Source: Lysobacterales bacterium (GTDB taxonomy: Bacteria; Pseudomonadota; Gammaproteobacteria; Xanthomonadales; SZUA-36). Taken from it: 64,000 bases of DNA. Position numbers and translations under genes: made by a program. This document shows positions 45,682 through 57,724 of the stretch, in pieces (the stretch's first letter is position 1; each line of letters begins with the position of its first letter). The stretch is from NCBI GenBank assembly GCA_013042915.1, contig JABDPF010000034.1, forward strand, positions 1 through 64,000, given 5' to 3'. Under the pieces are notes generated by a model. The model had not been told where the DNA came from. It worked only from the letters and a program-made list of their open reading frames with translations, and did no database searches.

Positions 45682-46542
45682 ATGACTAAAGAATTGGTAC
45701 CAAGCCATCTTCTGGTCCCCGCGGGAACTGGCAGCCTGGATGCTTACATCCAGGAGGTCAACAAAATCCCCGTGCTGACCCTGGAAGAAGAGAAAGACCT
45801 TGCCCGCCGCTATCGCGAGAACGGCGAGCTCGAGGCCGCGCGTCGAATGGTGCTGGCGCACCTGCGTTTCGTCGTGCATGTCGCCAAGGGCTATGCGGGT
45901 TACGGCCTTAACCTGGGTGACCTGGTGCAGGAAGGAAACATTGGCCTGATGAAGGCGGTCAAGCGCTTCGATCCCGATCACGGGGTGCGCCTGGTGTCCT
46001 TTGCCGTGCACTGGATTCGAGCCGAAATGCACGAATTCATCTTGCGCAACTGGCGCATCGTCAAGGTCGCAACCACAAAGGCGCAGCGCAAGCTGTTTTT
46101 CAACCTGCGCAAGTCGAAGAAGCGGCTGGGCTGGCTGAGCTATGACGAGGTCCATGCGGTAGCCAAGGATCTCGGCGTAAAGCCGGAAGTGGTTCTTGAA
46201 ATGGAATCACGCCTATCCGGACAGGACGTGGGCTTCGATCTGCCGCCCAACGCGGACGACGAGGTGCCCTACGTCGCGCCTGTCGCCTACCTGGAAAGCA
46301 AATCGAACGACCCGCAATCCGAGTTGGAAGCAAGAGACTGGTCCGAACACCACAGCAATCTCCTGTACCGAGGTCTGGACGACCTGGATGAGCGCTGTCA
46401 GGACATCATCCGCAGCCGCTGGCTGCAGGACACCAAGATGACCTTGCAGGAACTGGCCGATCGCTACGGGGTTTCGGCTGAGCGCATCCGCCAGCTGGAA
46501 GCGAACGCGCTGCGCAAGATGAGGGCGTCGATGACGGCCTGA
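45682..46542 (+). CDS. rpoH: Heat-shock sigma factor RpoH (sigma-32)
   Basis: RpoH directs RNA polymerase to heat-shock promoters. The 286-residue product has sigma region 2 ([39 protein letters not shown]), the diagnostic RpoH box [10 protein letters not shown] and region 4.2 ([20 protein letters not shown]). GGAGG lies 4 nt before the ATG. ftsE-ftsX-rpoH is a conserved proteobacterial order. Confidence 0.97.
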   Translation: MTKELVPSHLLVPAGTGSLDAYIQEVNKIPVLTLEEEKDLARRYRENGELEAARRMVLAHLRFVVHVAKGYAGYGLNLGDLVQEGNIGLMKAVKRFDPDHGVRLVSFAVHWIRAEMHEFILRNWRIVKVATTKAQRKLFFNLRKSKKRLGWLSYDEVHAVAKDLGVKPEVVLEMESRLSGQDVGFDLPPNADDEVPYVAPVAYLESKSNDPQSELEARDWSEHHSNLLYRGLDDLDERCQDIIRSRWLQDTKMTLQELADRYGVSAERIRQLEANALRKMRASMTA

Positions 46543-46569
46543 CCGCTTTTCAACAAAGTTAAAAATATG

Positions 46570-46600
46570 AACGGCCTCCCTGATCGGAGGCCGTTTTTTT
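46570..46600 (+). terminator. Intrinsic terminator of rpoH
   Basis: ACGGCCTCC pairs with GGAGGCCGT around a 6-nt loop and is followed by seven T. It lies 27 nt after the rpoH stop in the convergent spacer with gcvP; an A-rich tract on the other side may let it work partially for gcvP as well. Confidence 0.92.
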
Positions 46601-46638
46601 GTGCGGCTAGAAAAGCGTTGGTAATCAGGGGTGCGAGG

Positions 46639-49572
<2,934 letters not shown>

Positions 49573-49638
49573 CTGCTCGTGCTCCGGCCGGCCTGCGCCG
49601 ACGAGTGTTGTCGGAAAACGGGTGTATTTTAGGGTCTT

Positions 49639-50544
49639 TCAGGGCAGGCGAATACCCGAATTCCCCAATACCATCTCTAGATAGTGGTCACTGAGCAGAA
49701 ACGCAAACAGCACCATCAGGTAGATGATGGAATACCCGAACGTTTGCATCGGTAACCGCTCGTCGTTCTCGCTCAGCAGGCGGATGGCATACCACAGGAA
49801 TCCCAGATTGAGTACGGTGACGCCTGCCAGGTAAAGCGGTCCGCTCATGCCGGTCAGGAAAGGCATGGTCGTTACGATCACCAGCAGGATCGTGTAGAAA
49901 AAAATATGCCAGCGGGTGAATTCCACGCCGTGAGTGACCGGCAACATCGGGATGTCGACGGCTGCGTAATCGCGTCGCCGGTGAATGGCCAGCGCCCAGA
50001 AATGAGGCGGTGTCCAGACGTAGATGATCAGAAACAGGATCAGGGCGTTGTGGTCGACCGTGCCGGTCACGGCCGCCCAACCCAGGACCGGTGGTGCCGC
50101 ACCCGCGGCCCCGCCGATCACAATATTTTGAGGCGTGGCGCGTTTCAACCACACGGTGTACACGATGGCGTATCCGATCAAAGACAAAAACGTCAGTACG
50201 GCCGTCAGCGCGTTGACGAAAACCACCAGGAGCGCCATCGAAATGGCTCCAAGGACCAGCGCGAAGGTCAATACCTGGTTGATACCCAATTGCCCGCTTG
50301 GCAGCGGTCGGTTGCGGGTGCGCGCCATGACCGCGTCGATTCGTTGGTCGAGCAGGTGGTTGATGGCGGCCGCCGAGCCTGCGGCCAGGCCGATCCCCAG
50401 GGTGCCGGCCACGAATTCGACCAGGGGCGGCGAGCCCGGCACCGCCAGTACCATTCCAACCACGGCCGTAAACACAATCAGCGAAACGACCTTGGGCTTG
50501 GTCAGTTCCAGGTACCGCGCGGCGGCTGAGCGCGCATCAGCCAT
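49639..50544 (-). CDS. ctaB: Protoheme IX farnesyltransferase (heme O synthase)
   Basis: CtaB attaches farnesyl to heme B, making heme O for the oxidase. The start at 50544 ([19 protein letters not shown]) overlaps ctaA by 8 nt and gives 301 residues; longer upstream frame is ctaA coding. The UbiA-family metal motif region [20 protein letters not shown] and a second motif ([19 protein letters not shown]) are present with about eight TM helices. Confidence 0.95.
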   Translation of the reverse strand: MADARSAAARYLELTKPKVVSLIVFTAVVGMVLAVPGSPPLVEFVAGTLGIGLAAGSAAAINHLLDQRIDAVMARTRNRPLPSGQLGINQVLTFALVLGAISMALLVVFVNALTAVLTFLSLIGYAIVYTVWLKRATPQNIVIGGAAGAAPPVLGWAAVTGTVDHNALILFLIIYVWTPPHFWALAIHRRRDYAAVDIPMLPVTHGVEFTRWHIFFYTILLVIVTTMPFLTGMSGPLYLAGVTVLNLGFLWYAIRLLSENDERLPMQTFGYSIIYLMVLFAFLLSDHYLEMVLGNSGIRLP

Positions 50545-51532
50545 AACGCGGCCAGGTGCGATGGAGCAGCCAGACCATCGCGCCGAGCAGCAATGCGCCG
50601 GTGCCATTGTGGGCAACGGCGTTGGGCAAGGGCAGGAAGAGCACGACGTTCAGGATGCCCAGGCCGATCTGGGCGCCCAGCAGCGCGCCCAGCGCGGCGC
50701 CACCGGGCCGGGTATCTGGCCGCACCAGCAAGCGAAGCGTCAGTAAACCCAGGACCAGCAGGGTGATGACGGCGCCTATCCGGTGCGCCATGTGGATCGC
50801 TGTCCGGGCGGGAAGGTCGAGCACGCCGCCTTCGTAATCCACGCCGATTTCCCGCCACAGCACGAAGGCCTCGCCGAAATCGGTTTCGGGCCACCATTCG
50901 GACTGGCAGGTGGGAAAATCCGGGCAGACCAGGGCAGAGTAGTTTGCACTGGTCCAACCGCCCAGGGCGAGTTGGAAAACGAGAACGAGCAGGCCGACCA
51001 GCACGGCGGACCGGTAGGGAACGTAGGCGAGGCTGTCGCCACCCGTCGGTTGCGGCCTGGAGCGCCAGGCCAACCACAGCAATAACGAAAAGGTCGCCAG
51101 TCCGCCCATCAAGTGCGCCATGACCACGATGGGTTTCAATTTGAGTGTCACGGTCCACATGCCGAGAGCCGCCTGGAAAAGGATCAGCAGCAGCAATCCG
51201 GCGGCCAGTCCGCGCGCTTTGGCGAAACGGTGCTTGCCCTGCCAGGCGAGGACATTGAGCCCAACGACCAGCAGCACCAGGGCGCCGGCCAGGTAGCGGT
51301 GAACCATTTCCCGCCAGGCTTTACCCGTTTCTACCGGCCGGTCGGGGAAGGCCTGGTTGGCTTCGAGAATCTCGTCCGGCCCGGCCGGCCACGTCAATTC
51401 ACCGTAACAGCCGGGCCAGTCGGGGCAACCGAGACCGGCGTGCGACAACCTCACGTAGGCGCCCAGTACGATCACGACGAAAGCAACGGCGGCGGCCAGC
51501 AAGGCCACTCGGTGCAGGCTCGGTTTATTCAT
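50537..51532 (-). CDS. ctaA: Heme A synthase
   Basis: CtaA (Cox15) oxidises heme O to heme A. The ATG at 51532 overlaps the preceding stop (TGATG) and gives 331 residues; a GTG three bases earlier is possible. Eight TM helices in two related halves carry the conserved histidines, e.g. [34 protein letters not shown], and in the second half [15 protein letters not shown] and [20 protein letters not shown]. The CPDWPGC-type cysteine loop is present. Confidence 0.94.
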   Translation of the reverse strand: MNKPSLHRVALLAAAVAFVVIVLGAYVRLSHAGLGCPDWPGCYGELTWPAGPDEILEANQAFPDRPVETGKAWREMVHRYLAGALVLLVVGLNVLAWQGKHRFAKARGLAAGLLLLILFQAALGMWTVTLKLKPIVVMAHLMGGLATFSLLLWLAWRSRPQPTGGDSLAYVPYRSAVLVGLLVLVFQLALGGWTSANYSALVCPDFPTCQSEWWPETDFGEAFVLWREIGVDYEGGVLDLPARTAIHMAHRIGAVITLLVLGLLTLRLLVRPDTRPGGAALGALLGAQIGLGILNVVLFLPLPNAVAHNGTGALLLGAMVWLLHRTWPRYG

Positions 51533-52125
51533 CACTCGTCCAGTTTTGACCAGGTCAGGATCCGCTTGAGATCTTTTTTCAGATCGTTGGGGTCGAAGTC
51601 CGCGGCATAGAACATCATTATATTGCCCAGCGGGTCCACGAGGTACAGGCTTTTTTCGGGCACAGCGCCCTCCAGCGCGGCGATTCCGTTGAACTGCTTG
51701 GCGAGTTCTGGGCCGGTCTCGCCTGCGAGCACGAAATCCGGGTAGACCGCACGCAATTCAGCCTCGTAATCCGCCGCCCCGCGTCCGAGCAGCAGCAGGC
51801 GGATGCGTGACTGGTTGCGGCCGGCCGCTCGGTGCACCTGTCGAAGGGCCGCGGCCTGCTGAAGGCATGTTTCGAGACACGGATCTGGGACCATGTAGAC
51901 CACAATCCAGTGTTCTCGCAGCTCAGCGAGGGAGGTTGCCTCGGAGTCCAGGGTTTCGACATTCGCGATCAGCATCGGCTCGGGGGGCTGCACCAGCGTG
52001 CCGAAATTGCGGGTCTCCACCGGTCGAAACTCGATTGCGCCGCTGTACATCAACCAGGCTGCTACCAGCGGAAAAGCAAACAGGGCCGCAATGATCACCA
52101 GCGCCAGTCGGGGTGAAATCTTCAT
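51532..52125 (-). CDS. Sco-like thioredoxin-fold protein of the cox locus
   Basis: A 197-residue protein with one N-terminal membrane anchor (residues about 7-27) and a periplasmic thioredoxin-like domain. A Cys pair in the form CLETC follows VVYMVPDP, in the place where Sco1 has CxxxCP, but the proline is absent and I do not see the downstream Sco copper-ligand histidine (the region reads LYLVDPLGNIMMFY). It overlaps surf1 by 4 nt and ctaA by 1 nt, so it is part of the assembly operon. A redox role in CuA assembly is inference. Confidence 0.75.
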   Translation of the reverse strand: MKISPRLALVIIAALFAFPLVAAWLMYSGAIEFRPVETRNFGTLVQPPEPMLIANVETLDSEATSLAELREHWIVVYMVPDPCLETCLQQAAALRQVHRAAGRNQSRIRLLLLGRGAADYEAELRAVYPDFVLAGETGPELAKQFNGIAALEGAVPEKSLYLVDPLGNIMMFYAADFDPNDLKKDLKRILTWSKLDE

Positions 52126-52844
52126 GCGTTTTCCTCAAATGTGTCTTCGTCACGGGCCGGTTTCCGATAACTCAGCGCGATCCAGATGATCAGCGCGGCG
52201 GCGGATAAGGCGAACCACTGCACGGCGTAGGCCCCGTGGGTTTCCGGGGGCATCACTGCAGCCTTCCAGGTTCGATCACCGAACCCGCCCGGCTGATTGG
52301 CATCGAGTTGGACGATCCACGGCGGTAGCGTCGTCTCCAGGGCCTGTTCCAGCGGTTGCCGGTCGAGGTAGGTGACCAGTTGCGGCCAACGTTCGGAATC
52401 GAACTGGTCGGGATCGCCCAGGCGCGGCCCGTCTGACTCCAGGTAATTGAGCCGGCCGCGAATGGTTCGCGAACCGCCGTCGGTCGGCACGTCAGGAAGG
52501 GATGCCCGGTCCGCCGGTAACGGCAGCCATCCACGGTTGACCATGATGACGCGGCCGTCTCCGAGGATGAACGGCGTCAGTACGTGGACGCCTGCCCGGC
52601 CATTGAATATCCGGTTGTCCAGCAGCACGTGACGCTCGGTGTCGAAGTGACCGAATCCGTCGATGCGCGCGAACCGCCGACCTTCATCCACGGCCCTTGC
52701 AATGTCCAGGGAAGGCGCGTTTTCGAACTGTTCGAAAAGCGCGGCCTTTTCGACTTTGCGTTGCGATTGCCAATAACCCAGGCCTGCGAACAGCGTCGCC
52801 AGCAGAAAAAGAAACAACGTCAGGGCAATGGTGGGTTTGAACAT
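52122..52844 (-). CDS. SURF1 family cytochrome oxidase assembly protein
   Basis: SURF1 proteins help insert heme A into subunit I. The 240-residue product has TM1 (ALTLFLFLLATLFAGLGYWQ), family hallmarks LLDNRIFNGRAGVHVLTPF and VMVNRGWLP-type sequence (RVIMVNRGWLPLPADRA), and a second TM near the C-terminus (YAVQWFALSAAALIIWIAL). It is the first gene of the run surf1, Sco-like, ctaA, ctaB. Confidence 0.93.
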   Translation of the reverse strand: MFKPTIALTLFLFLLATLFAGLGYWQSQRKVEKAALFEQFENAPSLDIARAVDEGRRFARIDGFGHFDTERHVLLDNRIFNGRAGVHVLTPFILGDGRVIMVNRGWLPLPADRASLPDVPTDGGSRTIRGRLNYLESDGPRLGDPDQFDSERWPQLVTYLDRQPLEQALETTLPPWIVQLDANQPGGFGDRTWKAAVMPPETHGAYAVQWFALSAAALIIWIALSYRKPARDEDTFEENA

Positions 52845-52916
52845 CCGCTACGGCCGGGTTTGTGGAGTCGGTATTGTCTATAATCAGGGCAGGGAATGAC
52901 AGTGGATGGGGCAATT

Positions 52917-53165
52917 ATGGCCATAAAAATTCTGATTATCGTTTTTCTCTTGACGATCGTGTACAGCCTGGGCTCGGCCCTCTTCTTCCTGGTCAATGAC
53001 CACGGCGAAGGCGACCGCACGGTGAGACGCTTGACCTGGCGTATCGCCCTGTCCCTGTTTCTGCTGCTTCTGCTCTGGTTGTTCAGCTACCTGGGCTGGA
53101 TCGAACCCAACCGCGGCCCGATCGGCCTGCAACTCCAGGAACAATCCGCTCCCGCTGAGGAATAA
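52917..53165 (+). CDS. DUF2909 twin-transmembrane protein
   Basis: A small protein (82 residues from the ATG at 52917) with two TM segments: KILIIVFLLTIVYSLGSALF and ALSLFLLLLLWLFSYLGW, separated by a charged loop (NDHGEGDRTVRRLTWR). This matches the DUF2909 family found between coxC and SURF1 genes in gammaproteobacteria. An in-frame ATG at 52896 would add seven residues and cannot be excluded. It is the only plus-strand gene within the cox locus. Confidence 0.8.
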   Translation: MAIKILIIVFLLTIVYSLGSALFFLVNDHGEGDRTVRRLTWRIALSLFLLLLLWLFSYLGWIEPNRGPIGLQLQEQSAPAEE

Positions 53166-53307
53166 CCGGGCAAATTCAGCTTAATTGGCACCGCCGGGAC
53201 GAGTAGCCATGGCTTAGAGCCCACGCGGCTCCGTGCCAAAAGTGGCCGCAATCCACTGCCGGGTTATCGAGCGTGCCTTACCCAGGCGACAACCGCAGAT
53301 AAATTGC

Positions 53308-54177
53308 TCAGTAGACGTATACGAAAATGAAGAGCCCCAGCCAGACCACGTCCACGAAGTGCCAGTACCAGGCGACCGCCTCGAAGCCGAAATGGTGTTC
53401 AGGCTTGAAATGGCCGCGCATGGCGCGGATCGCGATAACCGCCAGCATGATGGCGCCAAGCGATACGTGCATGCCGTGGAACCCGGTCAGCATGAAGAAG
53501 GTCGAGCCGTAAATACCGGAGCCAAGGGTCAGCCCCAGGTGCTGATAGGCCACGATGTATTCTTCGATCTGTAGCGCCACGAAGATGAAACCCAGCGCAA
53601 CGGTGGCCAGCAGCCAACCGATCAGCTTGGTGCGGTCGTCCTTTTTTAAAGCGTGGTGCGCGAGGGTTACGGTCAAGCCTGACGTCAGAAGGATCAGGGT
53701 ATTGACGAACGGCACGCCGAAAGCGGGAACGACGGCGAACGGCCCACCCAAGTCTTCGGGGCCGGCGGTCGGCCAGACGGCATCGTATCCCTGCCACAGG
53801 ATTTCGTTGGTAAAGGCTCCAGCGCCCTCGCCCCCGAGCCACGGCACGGCGAGCACGCGGGCGTAAAACAGCGCGCCGAAAAAGGCGGCGAAGAACATGA
53901 CCTCCGAGGCGATGAACCACAGCATGCCCATACGGAACGACGTGTCGACCTGGCTGTTGTACATGCCCGACTCGCTCTCGCGGATGACTTCACCAAACCA
54001 GCCGAACATCATGTAAATCAGCACCAACGCGCCGGCCAGGAAGGTCCATGGGGCGACGCTCGATTCGTTCACCCAGTAGGCGGCGCTGCCCATCATGAGT
54101 GCCATGCCCACCGAGCCTATGATCGGCCACTTGGTCGAGTGAGGTACGTAATAACTGTCGTTTGCGTGCTGTGCCAT
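53308..54177 (-). CDS. ctaE: Cytochrome c oxidase subunit III
   Basis: Subunit III stabilises the catalytic core of the aa3 oxidase. The ATG at 54177 gives 289 residues starting MAQHANDSYYVPHSTKWPII; upstream open frame belongs to ctaG in another frame. Seven TM helices are visible, with the hallmark regions GMLWFIASEVMFFAAFFGAL, the Glu-containing ALQIEEYIVAYQHLG and FHGMHVSLGAI plus YWHFVDVVWLGLFIFVYVY. It is the last gene of ctaC-ctaD-small gene-ctaG-ctaE. Confidence 0.97.
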   Translation of the reverse strand: MAQHANDSYYVPHSTKWPIIGSVGMALMMGSAAYWVNESSVAPWTFLAGALVLIYMMFGWFGEVIRESESGMYNSQVDTSFRMGMLWFIASEVMFFAAFFGALFYARVLAVPWLGGEGAGAFTNEILWQGYDAVWPTAGPEDLGGPFAVVPAFGVPFVNTLILLTSGLTVTLAHHALKKDDRTKLIGWLLATVALGFIFVALQIEEYIVAYQHLGLTLGSGIYGSTFFMLTGFHGMHVSLGAIMLAVIAIRAMRGHFKPEHHFGFEAVAWYWHFVDVVWLGLFIFVYVY

Positions 54178-54191
54178 GAGAATCCTCGGTG

Positions 54192-54755
54192 TTACTTTCC
54201 GGCGCTTTCCGTCAGCGCCAGGTTGGCTTTTTTGTCCGGGTAAAAGGTGTAGGAGAGCGTGATTTCCTTGATGCTGGCGGGCAGGTCCGGCTGGATGAAG
54301 TAGTACACCGGCATCTCCCTGGCCTCTTTGGCCTGGAGTACCTGCTGGGTAAAACAGAAGCACTCGGTTTTCACGAAGTAAAGGCTGGCCTCCGGCGGCG
54401 TCACGTTGAAAATGGCGTGGCCGGCCAGGGGCTTGTCGGTAGGGTTGGCGGCCATGTACATGGCTTCGCTCATTTCTCCGAGGGTTACCGTCATCGCTTT
54501 GTCGACCGCCTCGAAATCCCAGGGCAGGGATGAATTGACGGTTGCGTCGAAGCGAATGCGCACTTGACGGTCTGAACCGCCAACGCCGTCGGCGCCTTCC
54601 GCTATCTTGACCCCGCGGCCGCCCAGGCCGGTCAGGTCGCAAAATACGTTATACAGCGGCCACATGGCGAAGCCAAAGCCGAACATGGCCACTGAGATCA
54701 GCGCCAGGCGTCGGGCCAGGGAGGCGTTGGACAGCTTTTTCTTTTGCTGACTCAT
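54192..54755 (-). CDS. ctaG: Cytochrome c oxidase assembly protein CtaG (Cox11)
   Basis: CtaG delivers copper to the CuB site of subunit I. The 187-residue product has one N-terminal TM (LALISVAMFGFGFAMWPLYN), the following VFCDLTGLGG, and the copper-binding motif ECFCFTQQ. The domain ends with PVYYFIQPDLPASIKEITLS. Its start overlaps the 43-residue gene upstream (ATGA), and ctaE follows 14 nt later. Confidence 0.95.
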   Translation of the reverse strand: MSQQKKKLSNASLARRLALISVAMFGFGFAMWPLYNVFCDLTGLGGRGVKIAEGADGVGGSDRQVRIRFDATVNSSLPWDFEAVDKAMTVTLGEMSEAMYMAANPTDKPLAGHAIFNVTPPEASLYFVKTECFCFTQQVLQAKEAREMPVYYFIQPDLPASIKEITLSYTFYPDKKANLALTESAGK

Positions 54756-54883
54756 TGGCTGCCGAGTATGCCGGTCAGCAGGAAGGCCACGAAAACGGCG
54801 ACAGCCACTGCGGCCAGCACCAGTGCGGTGCGCACCGCCCGCTTGCGGCGCTTCTGCAAATTATCCTGGGGCGCGGCGGTCAT
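54752..54883 (-). CDS. Small single-span membrane protein of the cox operon (43 aa)
   Basis: This short frame, ATG at 54883 to TGA at 54752, encodes a basic N-terminus (QDNLQKRRKRAVR) and one TM segment (TALVLAAVAVAVFVAFLLTG). It begins 10 nt after ctaD ends and overlaps the ctaG start as ATGA, so its position and coupling argue for a real gene. Small unnamed single-span proteins occur at this place in other proteobacterial cox operons; the function is not established. Assembly of subunit I or CtaG partnering is inference. Confidence 0.75.
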   Translation of the reverse strand: MTAAPQDNLQKRRKRAVRTALVLAAVAVAVFVAFLLTGILGSQ

Positions 54884-54893
54884 CACCTTGCTC

Positions 54894-56525
54894 TCAGTGC
54901 CTGCTGTGGGCGTGCGCGATGGTCGTCTCGTCGATCACCGGCGGCGTATCGAAGGTGTGGTACGGAGCCGGCGAGGGTAAAGTCCATTCGAGCCCCTTGG
55001 CGCCTTCCCAGACCTGGGCGGTCGCTTTTTGCCGGCTCTTGTACACGCAGTGCACGATCACGCCGACAAAAATCAGCTGTGAGGCGCCGAAGATAAAGCC
55101 ACCAATGGAAGAGATCATGTTGAAATCCGCGAATTGGGTGGAGTAATCCGGAATGCGTCGCGGCATGCCGGCCAGGCCCAGGTAGTGCTGCGGGAAGAAC
55201 AGGATGTTCACCGAGATCGCCGACACCCAGAAGTGGATCTTGCCCCATGTCTCGGAGTACATGTGCCCGGTCCACTTCGGCAGCCAGTAATAGGCCCCCG
55301 CCATGAGAGCGAACACCGAACCCGGAACGAGCACATAGTGGAAATGGGCCACCACGAAATACGTGTCGTGGTATTGCAGGTCCACCGAGGCGATCGCCAG
55401 CATCAGGCCGGAGAGCCCGCCGATCGTGAACAGCACCACGAAGGCGATGGCGAAGAGCATCGGTGTCTCGAAGGTCATCGAACCCTTCCACATCGTGCTC
55501 ACCCAGTTGAAGACCTTTACCCCCGTGGGCACCGCGATCAGCATCGTGGCGTACATGAAGAACAGCGCGCCGGTGAGCGGCATGCCGACGGTAAACATGT
55601 GGTGCGCCCACACGATGAACGAGAGGAACGCAATCGACGCGGTGGCGTATACCATCGCCGAGTAGCCGAACAGCGGCTTGCGCGCGAAAGTCGGGATGAT
55701 CTCCGATACCACGCCGAAAGCCGGCAGGATCATGATGTAGACCTCGGGATGGCCAAAGAACCAGAAAATGTGCTGGAACATCACCGGGTCACCGCCACCC
55801 GCGGCGTTGAAGAAGCTGGTGCCGAAGAAGTGGTCGGTCAACAGCATCGTGACGGCCCCGGCCAGCACCGGCATCACCATGATCAGCAGGAAGGCCGTGA
55901 TCAGCCAGGTCCAAACGAAGAGCGGCATCCGCAGCAGCGTCATGCCCGGAGCGCGCAGGTTCAGGATGGTCGCGATCACGTTGATGGAACCCATGATCGA
56001 GGAAATGCCCATCATGTGGACCGCGAACACCACGAAGGCGAAGCTCTGCCCGCCCTGCAGGCTGAGTGGGGGATACAGGGTCCAGCCGGCCGCCGGGCCG
56101 CCCGAGTCCATGAACAGCGTGCTCAGCAGCATGGTGAAGGCGAACGGCAGAATCCAGAAGCTCCAGTTGTTCATTCGGGGCAGCGCCATGTCCGGCGCGC
56201 CGATCATCATCGGGAGCATCCAGTTGGCAAAGCCGACCCAGGCCGGCATGACCGCGCCAAAGACCATGATCAGCGCGTGCATCGTGGTCATCTGGTTGAA
56301 AAATTCCGGTTCGACCAGCTGCAGGCCCGGCATGAACAGTTCGGCGCGAATGATCATCGCCATGCTGCCGCCGATGAAGAACATCAACAGCGAAAACACC
56401 AGGTACAGTGTACCGATGTCCTTGTGGTTGGTCGTGTACAGCCAGCGCGCGAGCCCTCGGGGCTTATCGTGGTGGTGATCGTCGTGTGCCGGTGTATCGT
56501 GGCTCAGGGTGGTCTCCATACTCAT
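54894..56525 (-). CDS. ctaD: Cytochrome c oxidase subunit I
   Basis: Subunit I holds heme a and the heme a3-CuB site where oxygen is reduced. The 543-residue product has twelve TM helices and hallmarks of the A1 type: the low-spin heme His in MTTMHALIMVFGAVMPA, WFFGHPEVYIMILP (CuB His and cross-linked Tyr), the two-His region VWAHHMFTVGMPL and the heme a3/heme a pair in YFVVAHFHYVLVPGSVFA. A His-rich cytosolic N-terminus (HDDHHHDK) precedes TM1. It lies 11 nt after ctaC. Confidence 0.98.
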   Translation of the reverse strand: MSMETTLSHDTPAHDDHHHDKPRGLARWLYTTNHKDIGTLYLVFSLLMFFIGGSMAMIIRAELFMPGLQLVEPEFFNQMTTMHALIMVFGAVMPAWVGFANWMLPMMIGAPDMALPRMNNWSFWILPFAFTMLLSTLFMDSGGPAAGWTLYPPLSLQGGQSFAFVVFAVHMMGISSIMGSINVIATILNLRAPGMTLLRMPLFVWTWLITAFLLIMVMPVLAGAVTMLLTDHFFGTSFFNAAGGGDPVMFQHIFWFFGHPEVYIMILPAFGVVSEIIPTFARKPLFGYSAMVYATASIAFLSFIVWAHHMFTVGMPLTGALFFMYATMLIAVPTGVKVFNWVSTMWKGSMTFETPMLFAIAFVVLFTIGGLSGLMLAIASVDLQYHDTYFVVAHFHYVLVPGSVFALMAGAYYWLPKWTGHMYSETWGKIHFWVSAISVNILFFPQHYLGLAGMPRRIPDYSTQFADFNMISSIGGFIFGASQLIFVGVIVHCVYKSRQKATAQVWEGAKGLEWTLPSPAPYHTFDTPPVIDETTIAHAHSRH

Positions 56526-56536
56526 GATTCCTGCTG

Positions 56537-57415
56537 TTATTCGTTTTCGTAGGCGGTGGCGGAGGGCCGGGCCGGACTGGCCGCGAGGCGCGATACCGAT
56601 TCCGGGTTCTGCTGCTCAAGGACCCATGCGTCGTACTCGGCGCGCGGCAGCACGTGCAGCACGATTGGCATGAAGCCGTGATCCCGACCGCACAGTTCGG
56701 CGCATTGACCGCGGTAAATTCCGGGTTCCATGATTTCCGTCCAGGCCTCGTTGATGTAGCCGGGCACCGCGTCGCGTTTCCAGCCCAGCGCCGGGACCCA
56801 CCAGGAGTGAATCACGTCGTCGGCCGTGATCAGGAACTTGATCTTGGTGTTGGCGGGCAAGACCAGCGGCTTGTCGACCTCCAGCAGGTAGTTATCTACT
56901 TCTTCCGGAGGCGTGCCGGACGCGAGGCGTCGCGCTGCGTTAGACTCAGGGTCCAGCGACGAGATGAAGCTGATACCGTCCTCAACGTATTCGTATTTCC
57001 AACGCCATTGGAACCCCGTGATTTTCACGGTCATCTCCGTCTCGGGAGCGACTTCCATGTTTACCAGGGCCCGGGTTGCAGGCACCGCCATCACGACGAG
57101 GATCAATACCGGAATGACCGTCCATATGATTTCGGCCTTGGTGCTGTGCGTGAACTGGGCCGGATTGTAACCGCGTGATTTGCGGTGCAGGACGATCGAC
57201 ACGAACATCGCGCTGAAAACGATGATGCCGATCACGATGCAGATCCAGAGCACCGTCATATGCAGCGAGTAGTTGATCGTCGACTGGGACGTTACGCCGC
57301 GCGTCATGTTGATCTCGTTACCGGTGTAACCCGGCGCCGCGAGTAACAGCCAGGTCGCTGCGATGACGGCGGCCGCGACGGCCGCAACCACAATGAACGT
57401 ATTCGGTTTCTTCAT
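56537..57415 (-). CDS. ctaC: Cytochrome c oxidase subunit II
   Basis: Subunit II carries the binuclear CuA centre that accepts electrons from cytochrome c. The ATG at 57415 gives 292 residues with an N-terminal hydrophobic segment (signal or TM), two further TM helices and a periplasmic cupredoxin domain. The CuA motif CAELCGRDHGFM and the upstream His in DDVIHSWWVPALGWK are intact. There is no fused cytochrome c domain. It is the first gene of the ctaC operon. Confidence 0.97.
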   Translation of the reverse strand: MKKPNTFIVVAAVAAAVIAATWLLLAAPGYTGNEINMTRGVTSQSTINYSLHMTVLWICIVIGIIVFSAMFVSIVLHRKSRGYNPAQFTHSTKAEIIWTVIPVLILVVMAVPATRALVNMEVAPETEMTVKITGFQWRWKYEYVEDGISFISSLDPESNAARRLASGTPPEEVDNYLLEVDKPLVLPANTKIKFLITADDVIHSWWVPALGWKRDAVPGYINEAWTEIMEPGIYRGQCAELCGRDHGFMPIVLHVLPRAEYDAWVLEQQNPESVSRLAASPARPSATAYENE

Positions 57416-57724
57416 TGGAACCTCAAGTCTCAAGACCGGGCGCCATGGCGGCGCCACGCAAATTTTTCGCACTCTTTTGAGCCGAACACTCGGCCGTTGC
57501 TTTGGTGTCTTGGCGAGCCGCGTGGAGCCTTCAGATTCTCCAACGCCCCTGTCGCCAAACCCGCATATTATCCACGCTTCGCGGCCATGGGCAAGAAAAG
57601 CTTCGATATTCACATGTTTATATGGTGCGAGACTGCGAGTAAACTGGCCGGATTTCATCCGGTCTAGCCGGTTTTAAGCCTGGCTACACCGGAATGATGA
57701 GACCATGTCGCTAGGAGGTTTTGT
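57416..57724. promoter_or_regulatory. Divergent regulatory region between ctaC and putA
   Basis: This 309-bp region holds no gene I can support. On the minus strand TTGCCC (57589-57594) and GATAAT (57567-57572), 16 bp apart, form a fair sigma-70 promoter for the cox operon, leaving a leader of about 150 nt. On the plus strand a CCGGAT-TTC-ATCCGG dyad lies at 57648-57662, about 60 nt upstream of putA, followed by further CCGG-containing half-sites; it may be an operator. AGGAGG at 57713-57718 is the putA ribosome-binding site. Confidence 0.45.

Noticed and set aside
55134-56552. Long open frame (about 470 codons) antisense to ctaD
   Set aside because: The product is dominated by His, Arg, Glu and Gln, the expected mirror of a membrane-protein gene; ctaD is unambiguous.
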